Shown here one piece after another: positions 53,990 to 61,094 of a stretch of DNA of 64,000 nucleotides. Under the pieces are notes generated by a model. It was not told the DNA's origin. It saw nothing but the letters and a program-made list of their open reading frames with translations, and ran no database searches. How positions within the stretch are numbered: the first letter of the stretch is position 1; every line of letters begins with the position of its first letter. The translations under genes and the position numbers were made by a program. Source of the DNA: Parasegetibacter sp. NRK P23 (GTDB lineage Bacteria; Bacteroidota; Bacteroidia; Chitinophagales; Chitinophagaceae); assembly GCF_023721715.1 (NCBI RefSeq), contig NZ_JAMDLG010000001.1, positions 1,367,889-1,431,888 of the forward strand. Direction: 5' to 3'.

Positions 53990-55894
53990 TCACACCTCCA
54001 TAAATTCCCAGGCGCTTTTGTAGCCGTCTTTCCTTTCTGCGTGGGCAATGAAGCCCGCGTAGAAAGGAAACTGGGACAATGTTCCGCTATCGCCCACCAC
54101 TACCAGTTTCTTACGCGCACGCGTCATCGCTACATTCATCCTTCTGATATCAGAAAGAAATCCGATCCTGTTATCAGGATTACTGCGCGTTAAGGAGATG
54201 TATACGATATCTCTTTCCTGTCCCTGGAACCCATCAATAGTATTAACGGAAATGTGTTCTTTCACCTGCATTAACAAAGCATTGTGTTGCAACAAGTCCT
54301 TCAATATGCGAACCTGTTCGCGGTAAGGTGAAATCACCGCCACGGAAGGAAATTTTTCTTTTCCCTTCTTTTCTTTCAAAGTTTCCACCATCCCGGAAAG
54401 ATGCCTTAATAAAAAGGCCGCTTCTTCCGGATTACTTGTGCTGGTGCCTTCCAGCTTTTCTTCAAAACCGCAACCCGCTGTATCAATAAAAAGCAGGGGC
54501 TCATCCTCGTCAAACAATAAATGCCCGGCAACAGCACTGTTTGCTTTTAACTTATTATCGTAGAAAATAGCGGATGCGTACTCCATGATACTTTCGTGCA
54601 TCCGGTATTGTTCTTCCAGCAATACCACCGCTTCGGGATGCAACTCAACATTCTTCTCCATCAAAGTTTTGCTCAATCCTTTTTTCGCGGCCTCCTCCGA
54701 AATAATGGTGGGCGGCAATTGACAATGGTCTCCGGCCATCACCAGTTTACGTGCCTTTAATACAGGAATCCAGCAGGAGGGTTCCAGCGCCTGACCCGCT
54801 TCATCGATAACGGCTACATCATATTGTAAATGGCGCACGGTATAATGATTGGCGCCGACTGGTGTTGCGGTAATTACCTGCGCCCGGTTCAGGAGATCAT
54901 CTACAATATACTGTTCGGTTTGCTCCACCTGTTTCATAATGTTGCGCGCTTCGGCGAACAGTAATTTCCGTTGTTCCCTTTCGGCCCTGCCGAAACTGCG
55001 TTTGTACTTATGGGCCATATCGCGGAATTCGTTGGCCTGTTTGCGGAGTTTTTTAATCTCTTTCACCGATTGGTGCTGCGCCACCTTACTGTCCAGTGTA
55101 AGCGAAATCAATTTTTCAGAAACCCGGGCGGGGTTGCCCACGCGCAATACATTTAATCCTTCATCGGACAGCTTTTCACTCAACAGGTCCACGGCGGTAT
55201 TGCTGGGCGCCACTACCAGTATCTTTTTGTTCCCCTGTTCCGTTAACGCTTTGATGGCCCGTACCAGCGTGGTTGTTTTACCTGTTCCCGGCGGGCCATG
55301 TACGATGGCAAGGTCCGCGGCGGAAAGGATCTTCTGAACAGCGTTGTTCTGGAAAGTATTGAGTGAAGGAAAGGACTGGAAAGGCATTTCGTGAAAAACA
55401 GGCTTTGCGGCACCCGTAAGCACCTGCACCAGCCGTCCTTCTTTAGGTTCACCTGCCAGGGAAGCAGCCCTCTTCAGCGCGGCTTCCATTTCTTCGTAAC
55501 TATTGTTATCGAACAGGATATCTACACCCAGTTTCCCATCATCGGCCCAATCGGGGAGTTCATCGGTTCGGAGCGACAGCTTCATTTTATTGCCGCTCTG
55601 GTAATTCACCACGCCTTCCAGCCTGCAGTTTTTGGGATCGTGCTGGGAAAACAGTACGGCCGGCACGCCAAAGCGGAACTGGTGCGCCACATCGGTATGC
55701 GTGGTCCTTTCCAGTTCCAGCACCAGGTAGTCGCCCCGCCCCATCTCTGATCCACGGATGGCGATGGGGTACCAGGCGATGCCGTTCGCTCTCCGTTGTG
55801 CAACGGATGTTTGGGCGGAGATGAATTCGTATTGTTTCCTGTCCTCGTTTTTTTCGATCTGTAATAATTCCTGAAGCTGTTTGAAATAATCCAT
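53990..55894 (-). CDS. SF1 helicase of the Upf1/IGHMBP2 type
   Basis: The 634-residue protein has an N-terminal beta-barrel domain (1-160) and an AAA helicase core: Walker A GPPGTGKTTT at 200-209, Walker B DEAGQ at 364-368, motif III GDHCQLPPT, QYR in LLEEQYRMHESI, NTIDGFQGQERDIVYISLTRSN and the final VAMTRARKKLVVVGD. This matches superfamily 1B RNA/DNA helicases of the IGHMBP2 kind found in many Bacteroidota. The role is probably nucleic-acid maintenance. It stands alone between convergent and co-directional neighbours. Confidence 0.92.
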   Translation of the reverse strand: MDYFKQLQELLQIEKNEDRKQYEFISAQTSVAQRRANGIAWYPIAIRGSEMGRGDYLVLELERTTHTDVAHQFRFGVPAVLFSQHDPKNCRLEGVVNYQSGNKMKLSLRTDELPDWADDGKLGVDILFDNNSYEEMEAALKRAASLAGEPKEGRLVQVLTGAAKPVFHEMPFQSFPSLNTFQNNAVQKILSAADLAIVHGPPGTGKTTTLVRAIKALTEQGNKKILVVAPSNTAVDLLSEKLSDEGLNVLRVGNPARVSEKLISLTLDSKVAQHQSVKEIKKLRKQANEFRDMAHKYKRSFGRAEREQRKLLFAEARNIMKQVEQTEQYIVDDLLNRAQVITATPVGANHYTVRHLQYDVAVIDEAGQALEPSCWIPVLKARKLVMAGDHCQLPPTIISEEAAKKGLSKTLMEKNVELHPEAVVLLEEQYRMHESIMEYASAIFYDNKLKANSAVAGHLLFDEDEPLLFIDTAGCGFEEKLEGTSTSNPEEAAFLLRHLSGMVETLKEKKGKEKFPSVAVISPYREQVRILKDLLQHNALLMQVKEHISVNTIDGFQGQERDIVYISLTRSNPDNRIGFLSDIRRMNVAMTRARKKLVVVGDSGTLSQFPFYAGFIAHAERKDGYKSAWEFMEV

Positions 55895-55916
55895 GGCGCA
55901 AAGGTAACGCCTGCGT

Positions 55917-56420
55917 TTATTTTTTCAGTTGAATCAGCAATTGGTCGAGGTTGGAGAGTCCCATGGTGAAGCCTTCTTTGAAGCCCATGGACACGATCTT
56001 TTCCAGGTCTTCGAGGGAAGCGTATTTCAACAGGATGTCAACGGTGGTGGTTCCGGTATTGTCGATGAAAGTGTTGAGCCATTCGGTTTGCGGGAAGGAT
56101 GTGTTGAGGTTGCCGTTTTCATCGCAGAACGCATCGAGGCAGGAAAAACTTCTTAAAGGCTCGATGGTTTTGTAGTCCGCACGGCACCAGTGTTTTTCAT
56201 CTTCCGGGCTCACCATCGCGTACAGCCAGTGACCACCTTCGCGGAAGTCCATTCTTTTGGTAAGGGAGCGATATGGTTTTGGCGCCCACCACTGATCAAG
56301 CAGTTCCGAGGTGGTCCACGCTTTCCAGACCAGGTCGGTATCCGCGTCAAACTCCCTTCTTACGTTGATGGTGTTGGTGGCTTTGTCAACGGTGAAATCG
56401 AATAAAAGATTGCTGTTCAT
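55917..56420 (-). CDS. SRPBCC (AHSA1-type) domain protein
   Basis: The 167-residue protein has the START-like fold signature of activator-of-Hsp90-ATPase-1-like proteins: [53 protein letters not shown], and a C-terminal helix [20 protein letters not shown]. It binds a hydrophobic ligand of unknown nature. Its start overlaps the stop of the ArsR gene as ATGA, the standard coupling of these pairs. Confidence 0.9.
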   Translation of the reverse strand: MNSNLLFDFTVDKATNTINVRREFDADTDLVWKAWTTSELLDQWWAPKPYRSLTKRMDFREGGHWLYAMVSPEDEKHWCRADYKTIEPLRSFSCLDAFCDENGNLNTSFPQTEWLNTFIDNTGTTTVDILLKYASLEDLEKIVSMGFKEGFTMGLSNLDQLLIQLKK

Positions 56421-56737
56421 TTTTTATTGTTTTTGATGGTTTTTAATACATCGTCGAGCTGGTTGAACTTTGTTTCCCATAGTTTTCTGAATTGCTCCAG
56501 CCATTTGTCTACCTCCTTCATTTTACGCAGTTCCAGCTGGTAATAAATTTCGCGGCCCCGGGTTTCCTGCTTTACCAGTTCACATTCAGCCAGGATGCCC
56601 AGGTGTTTGGAGACGGCCTGCCTGGTGATATCAAAATGTTGGGCCAACGCGTTCGGCGTCATGGCCTGTGTGGCGATCAGCACAATGATGGCGCGGCGGG
56701 TGGGGTCGGCAATGGCCTGGAAAACATCTCTTCTCAT
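56417..56737 (-). CDS. ArsR-family winged-helix repressor
   Basis: The 106-residue protein has the HTH_20/ArsR fold: [82 protein letters not shown]. The metal-binding Cys box of arsenic or cadmium sensors is absent, as in other ArsR proteins paired with SRPBCC genes. It probably represses its own operon through the inverted repeats at 56761-56797 just upstream. Confidence 0.92.
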   Translation of the reverse strand: MRRDVFQAIADPTRRAIIVLIATQAMTPNALAQHFDITRQAVSKHLGILAECELVKQETRGREIYYQLELRKMKEVDKWLEQFRKLWETKFNQLDDVLKTIKNNKK

Positions 56738-56760
56738 ATCGGAATTTATTTAGGAAACCA

Positions 56761-56797
56761 TTCGGTTGCGAATATACGCAACTTTTCGGTTGCGCAA
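56761..56797. promoter_or_regulatory. Candidate ArsR operator with three alternating half-sites
   Basis: GTTGCG at 56765-56770, CGCAAC at 56777-56782 and GTTGCG at 56789-56794 are spaced by exactly six bases each (AATATA and TTTTCG), forming two overlapping palindromes. The 10-mer TTCGGTTGCG occurs twice (56761 and 56785). The region lies 24-60 bp before the ArsR start and 48-84 bp before the divergent Lgt-like gene, so it may control both. Confidence 0.6.
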
Positions 56798-56844
56798 ATT
56801 TTTTATTGCTCCATCACATACCTTTATTAAAATCTACCCGCTTC

Positions 56845-57618
56845 ATGCAGTTCCCTTTTTCCATCCACCTTTTTAACAAGACCATCCCCTGGCATGTGGT
56901 GCTGGAACCGCTCGCTTTTTTTATCGCGTTCAGGTATTATCTCTACCTCAAAAAGAAAAAAGGCGATGCCATTGAAAGTGAACACCGGCTCTGGATACTG
57001 GTGGGCGCCACTTTCGGCGCAGTGTTGGGCAGCAGGATCATTGGCGGACTGGAAAATGTTCCCGCCATGCTGGCCGCTCCCAACAAACTCCTGTATTTCT
57101 ACCAGAACAAAACCGTGCTGGGCGGATTTCTAGGTGGATTGCTGGGAACGGAAGCCATCAAAAAAGCGATTGGTGAAAAAAGAAGCAGCGGCGATCTTTT
57201 CGTATTCCCGATCCTGCTCGGGTTGATCATCGGCAGGATCGGGTGTTTTTCCATGGGCATCCACGAGGAAACCTACGGAATCCCTACCCGTTTTTTTACC
57301 GGTATGTACCTGGGTGACGGCCTCCTCCGGCACCCGGTTACCTTGTACGAGATTGTGTTCCTCATCTGTTTATGGGTACTGTTGGCAAGATGGTCCAAAC
57401 ATTATGTACTTGCAGAAGGACTTCTTTTCAAAATCTTCCTCATCAGCTACTGTATTTTCCGTTTCCTGCTGGACTTCATCAAACCACATTACAGTTGGGC
57501 GGGATTGTCGACCATTCAATGGGCATCACTCGCGGGAATAATTTATTATACCACGCTGTTCTTCACAGAAAAACACCTATTTTCCTTCTTCCGAAAACAC
57601 CGGGTCCCTTATGCCTGA
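56845..57618 (+). CDS. Lgt-like integral membrane protein lacking the catalytic His
   Basis: The 257-residue protein has about seven transmembrane helices and the fold motifs of prolipoprotein diacylglyceryl transferase: GSRIIGGLENV, GRIGCFSMGIHEETYG, RHPVTLYE and IFRFLLDFIKP. The essential HGG of true Lgt is replaced by LGG (Leu96 in VLGGFLGGLLG at 91-101), and the Asn after GRxG is Cys134; the Arg (131) is kept. It is therefore unlikely to be the housekeeping Lgt and may transfer or bind a phosphatidylglycerol-type lipid in another reaction. It overlaps the radical SAM gene by 8 bp. The ATG at 56845 is used rather than a TTG at 56806. Confidence 0.75.
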   Translation: MQFPFSIHLFNKTIPWHVVLEPLAFFIAFRYYLYLKKKKGDAIESEHRLWILVGATFGAVLGSRIIGGLENVPAMLAAPNKLLYFYQNKTVLGGFLGGLLGTEAIKKAIGEKRSSGDLFVFPILLGLIIGRIGCFSMGIHEETYGIPTRFFTGMYLGDGLLRHPVTLYEIVFLICLWVLLARWSKHYVLAEGLLFKIFLISYCIFRFLLDFIKPHYSWAGLSTIQWASLAGIIYYTTLFFTEKHLFSFFRKHRVPYA

Positions 57619-58999
57619 AAAAGATTATACCTACTACGATTTCACGATATCGCTTTGTACGAAGTGCCTGAAGAGAGTGGACGCCAAGATCATCTTCGAA
57701 AACGAACAGGTGTTTATGGTGAAAAGATGTCCTGAACATGGCATGGAAAAAGTATTGATCGCCACGGATATCCAGTATTATAAAAACACCCGCAACTACA
57801 ACAAACCGAGCGAAGCGCCGCTGAAAACGAATACCAACACCCATTATGGATGCCCCTACGATTGCGGGTTGTGCCAGGACCACGAACAGCACAGTTGCCT
57901 TACCGTAATAGAGATCACCGACCGTTGCAACCTCACCTGCCCCACCTGCTACGCCATGAGCAGTCCACATTACGGAAGGCACCGTACTGTGGAAGAAGTG
58001 GAAGCCATGCTGGACACCATTGTGGCCAATGAAGGCACCCCGGATGTGGTGCAACTGAGTGGCGGTGAACCCACTTTGCATCCAGACTTCTTCCGCATTC
58101 TCGACATCGCCAAAACAAAACCCATCCGGCACCTGATGGTGAATACCAACGGCATCCGCATCGCCAACGATGAAGGCTTCGCAGAGCGACTAGCCACCTA
58201 CATGCCCGATTTTGAACTGTACCTGCAATTTGATTCTTTCAAATCCGAAGCGCTTATCCAGCTCCGTGGCAAAGACCTTACGGATACCCGGAAGAAAGCA
58301 CTGGAAAAACTCAACGCCCTCAACCTCTCCACCACACTGGTGGTGACCCTGCAACAAGGGCTGAACGACGATGAAGTGGGCGAGATCATTGATTTCGCGT
58401 TAAAACAGAAATGTGTGCGTGGTGTCACGTTTCAACCCGTGCAGGTAGCGGGAAGAAATGAAGATTTTGACCCGGCCAAACACCGTATTACCCTCACCGA
58501 TGTGCGGAGAAAAATACTGGAACAAAGCCCCGTTTTTCAACCCAACGATATTGTGCCCGTTCCCTGTAACCCCGATGCCCTGGCAATGGGTTATGCCTTA
58601 AAACTCGGTGGTGAAGTATTCCCCCTCACCCGTTACATTGATCCGAGTATCCTGCTCAACAGCGCCAGGAACACGATCGTGTATGAACAGGACGAAAACC
58701 TGCATGAGCAGGTGATCCGCATTTTCAGCACCGGTGTAAGCGTGGATGCCGTAACAGAAGATATGCAGTCGCTCCTGTGTTGCCTTCCGCAGATACAGGC
58801 GCCGGGGTTGAGTTACGACAACCTGTTTCGTATCATTATCATGCGCTTCATCGACGCCTACGATTTCGATGTGCGCGCCATCAAAAAAAGCTGCGTGCAC
58901 ATCGTTCATAAAGACGGGCGCATTATCCCCTTTGAAACGATGAACCTGTTTTACAGGGATGAAAAGGAAGTATATTTGAAAAAACTGATTAATAGCTGA
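57611..58999 (+). CDS. Radical SAM enzyme of the tetraether synthase-like (MJ0619-type) layout
   Basis: The 462-residue protein has a zinc-ribbon-like N-terminus (Cys16, Cys19, Cys40 in CTKC...RCPEHG). An auxiliary cluster site follows (Cys81, Cys85, Cys88, Cys96 in CPYDCGLC...SC), then the radical SAM motif CNLTCPTCYA (Cys106, Cys110, Cys113), GGEPTLH and a C-terminal domain with Cys residues. This order is that of the MJ0619/Tes family, some members of which join lipid chains through radical C-C bonds. No such lipid function is proven for Bacteroidota members. It overlaps the Lgt-like gene by 8 bp, which favours a lipid substrate. Confidence 0.8.
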   Translation: MPEKDYTYYDFTISLCTKCLKRVDAKIIFENEQVFMVKRCPEHGMEKVLIATDIQYYKNTRNYNKPSEAPLKTNTNTHYGCPYDCGLCQDHEQHSCLTVIEITDRCNLTCPTCYAMSSPHYGRHRTVEEVEAMLDTIVANEGTPDVVQLSGGEPTLHPDFFRILDIAKTKPIRHLMVNTNGIRIANDEGFAERLATYMPDFELYLQFDSFKSEALIQLRGKDLTDTRKKALEKLNALNLSTTLVVTLQQGLNDDEVGEIIDFALKQKCVRGVTFQPVQVAGRNEDFDPAKHRITLTDVRRKILEQSPVFQPNDIVPVPCNPDALAMGYALKLGGEVFPLTRYIDPSILLNSARNTIVYEQDENLHEQVIRIFSTGVSVDAVTEDMQSLLCCLPQIQAPGLSYDNLFRIIIMRFIDAYDFDVRAIKKSCVHIVHKDGRIIPFETMNLFYRDEKEVYLKKLINS

Positions 59000-59001
59000 C
59001 C

Positions 59002-59193
59002 ATGAATGAAATAGCTATTCTTCTGCTGATATTGTTTCTTCCCCCGATAGTCACCATTATTAGCGGGTTGGTGCTTATTTTTTCGCCTCAGAAGCGGAAA
59101 AGCGTCAAAAGGATATTTCTCATCGCGGCCATTCTGCTGGGTATTGAACTCCTGATCGGCTTCGCCGTTTGCGGCAACATGAACTTCCATTGA
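59002..59193 (+). CDS. Small two-helix membrane protein of the radical SAM operon
   Basis: The 63-residue product has two hydrophobic helices (ILLLILFLPPIVTIISGLVLIF and IFLIAAILLGIELLIGFAVCG) joined by a basic loop SPQKRKSVKR. It starts 2 bp after the radical SAM stop, so it belongs to the same operon. No family was recognised; a membrane anchor or partner of the two upstream proteins is possible. Confidence 0.65.
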   Translation: MNEIAILLLILFLPPIVTIISGLVLIFSPQKRKSVKRIFLIAAILLGIELLIGFAVCGNMNFH

Positions 59194-59274
59194 AGCATGT
59201 TTTTGCCTTATTCCGCAAGTTCCGGGTATTCCATCTCCCCTTCTTACCCCATCTTTGCAGGGTAATTCCATTTC

Positions 59275-60123
59275 ATGCCACAAGACCAATCGCATCACTA
59301 TAACCGCATCGCTGAAGCCATCCATTATTTGGGGGAAAATTTCCGTTCCCAACCCGACCTGGAGGAGCTGGCTTCTAAAATGCACCTCAGTTCCTTCCAT
59401 TTTCAGCGGATGTTCTCCGAATGGGCCGGCGTGAGTCCGAAAAAATTCCTGCAATACCTTAGTCTGGAACACGCTAAAGCTATGCTCCGGGAACGTGCCA
59501 CGCTGATGGATACTGCTTTCGAAACGGGCCTTTCCGGCACGGGACGTTTACACGACCTGTTCATCCACATCGAAGGCATGACGCCCGGGGAATACAAGAA
59601 CGGGGGTGCAGCGCTTTCCATGCAGTATTCCTTCGCTGAAACACAGTTCGGTCCGGTGATCATTGCCTCCACGCACAGGGGCGTTTGCTACATGGCTTTT
59701 TATGTTGAAGAAGCGGCCGCGTTGGAAGAACTGAAACGGAAATTCCCCGGAGCCGCACTCTCTAAAGCAACAGACGTGCACCAGCAGGAAGCATTGAAAG
59801 TTTTTTCCGGCGCTCCCGCACAAGTGAAACTCCACCTGAAAGGAACACCCTTTCAACTGAAAGTATGGGAAGCGCTCCTGAAAATCCCACCGGGGCAATT
59901 ATCCAGCTACAATTTGCTGGCGCAGCAGATCGCCCACCACAAAGCATCCCGCGCGGTGGGATCCGCGGTCGGTGATAACCCGGTTGCTTATATTATCCCC
60001 TGCCACCGGGTGATCCAGTCTTCTGGTATTATCGGGCAATACCATTGGGGCAGCGTGCGCAAAGCCAGTATGATTGGCTGGGAGGCCGCACAGCATGCGC
60101 GGGAAGAAGAGGAAACGCCATAA
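59275..60123 (+). CDS. AraC-type regulator fused to O6-methylguanine-DNA methyltransferase
   Basis: The 282-residue protein has an AraC helix-turn-helix pair (about 8-105, LEELASKMHLSSFHFQRMFSEWAGVSPKKFLQYL) followed by an Ogt domain (115-275) with the acceptor motif PCHRV, Cys243, in IPCHRVIQSSG. It lacks the N-terminal zinc/phosphotriester domain of Escherichia coli Ada. It repairs alkylated guanine or thymine by taking the alkyl group on Cys243 and may also regulate transcription. The dioxygenase AlkB gene follows 272 bp downstream, separated by a region containing a short copy of the dispersed repeat. Confidence 0.9.
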   Translation: MPQDQSHHYNRIAEAIHYLGENFRSQPDLEELASKMHLSSFHFQRMFSEWAGVSPKKFLQYLSLEHAKAMLRERATLMDTAFETGLSGTGRLHDLFIHIEGMTPGEYKNGGAALSMQYSFAETQFGPVIIASTHRGVCYMAFYVEEAAALEELKRKFPGAALSKATDVHQQEALKVFSGAPAQVKLHLKGTPFQLKVWEALLKIPPGQLSSYNLLAQQIAHHKASRAVGSAVGDNPVAYIIPCHRVIQSSGIIGQYHWGSVRKASMIGWEAAQHAREEEETP

Positions 60124-60194
60124 GTTGGTTCGCAAATAAATTAAAGAAGAAAAACACGGAACACGACAAGTGCAAAACACCAAAGGCACCCGGG

Positions 60195-60216
60195 GAAAAC
60201 AACGTCGGTGGCACCG
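60195..60216 (-). repeat. Partial copy C of the dispersed repeat
   Basis: These 22 bases are the exact reverse complement of 42379-42400, which spans the CGGTGCCACCG end of copy A and the following ACGTTGTTTTC. Beyond this, similarity is weak and patchy. It lies between the AraC-Ogt and AlkB genes, in a 272-bp gap without other genes. Confidence 0.6.
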
Positions 60217-60395
60217 CTGGTTCCTCCGCACCGAACCGCTGCAATACAACAGGCTCGCAGCTTACAACCGATTTTCCACCTAAAAACAGGAAATTCTGCC
60301 CAAAAAGATAAACACCTACACATGCAATGTATATTAACTGATATTTTAATGCGAAGACATAGCAACTATAAAGTCAGCACAAATACCGGACACCA

Positions 60396-60995
60396 ATGAA
60401 TCTTTTCACCCAACATACCATTCCCAACCTCCTGCCCTACGATGGCGAGACCGTTTACCACGGCATCATCCTAACCCCGGAGCAATGTAATTTCTTCCTC
60501 CGCAAAATGCTCCACGATATTGAATGGCGAAATGATGAGGCGGTCATATTCGGCAAACACATTGTGACCAAACGCAAAGTGGCCTGGTATGGCGATGAAC
60601 GTTTTTCCTATACTTATTCCAACACCACCAAAGAAGCCCTTCCCTGGACGAAGGAGCTCCTGGAGCTGAAACAACGGGTGGAAACCGTTTCGGGCAACAG
60701 GTTCAACTCCTGCCTGCTCAACCTCTACCATTCCGGAGACGAGGGCATGGCCTGGCACAGCGATGATGAAAAAACGCTGGTAGCGGGTTCCAGCATCGCT
60801 TCACTGAGCCTGGGGGCGGAAAGGAAGTTCAGCATGAAGCACCGCCGCACCAACGAACAGGTTTCGCTGATGCTGGCTCCCGGTAGCTTGCTGGAAATGA
60901 AAGGCACCACGCAAACCCACTGGCTGCATTGCGTACCGAAAACGAAGAAGGTGGCGGAGGCCCGGGTGAACCTGACGTTTCGGAGTATGGGATAG
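60396..60995 (+). CDS. alkB: AlkB-type alpha-ketoglutarate-dependent DNA dioxygenase
   Basis: The 199-residue protein shows the jelly-roll motifs of AlkB: YHGIILTPEQC, RKVAWYGD, LLNLYHSGDEGMAWHSDDE with iron ligands His121 and Asp123, ERKFSMKHR, THWLHCVPK with third ligand His178, and the ketoglutarate-binding Arg in RVNLTFR. It removes 1-methyladenine and 3-methylcytosine by oxidation. With the AraC-Ogt fusion upstream it makes an adaptive alkylation-response pair. Length and motifs are like ALKBH2-type bacterial proteins. Confidence 0.92.
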   Translation: MNLFTQHTIPNLLPYDGETVYHGIILTPEQCNFFLRKMLHDIEWRNDEAVIFGKHIVTKRKVAWYGDERFSYTYSNTTKEALPWTKELLELKQRVETVSGNRFNSCLLNLYHSGDEGMAWHSDDEKTLVAGSSIASLSLGAERKFSMKHRRTNEQVSLMLAPGSLLEMKGTTQTHWLHCVPKTKKVAEARVNLTFRSMG

Positions 60996-61019
60996 TTGGT
61001 TTTGAGGATGTTTCGTTGA

Positions 61020-61086
61020 TTTTCACGCGATTGCTTCCTGCTTCGTTCCTCGCAGTTCGCAACGCAAAGGAGCAATCGCGTGAAAA
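61020..61086. other. Perfect 16-bp inverted repeat between convergent genes
   Basis: TTTTCACGCGATTGCT at 61020-61035 and AGCAATCGCGTGAAAA at 61071-61086 are exact complements around a 35-base loop. The A/T tracts are on the inner side for a terminator (T before and A after the stem), so a normal intrinsic terminator is unlikely. It lies between the stops of AlkB and of the gene at 61095. Confidence 0.6.
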
Positions 61087-61094
61087 AAATCACC

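Noticed and set aside
56845-57618. Housekeeping prolipoprotein diacylglyceryl transferase (lgt)
   Set aside because: The HGG catalytic His and the Asn after GRxG are replaced, so the symbol lgt was not assigned.
60045-60311. Possible extra gene after the AraC-Ogt gene
   Set aside because: It overlaps the Ogt domain in another frame and its remainder lies in repeat-containing intergenic DNA with no protein-like pattern.
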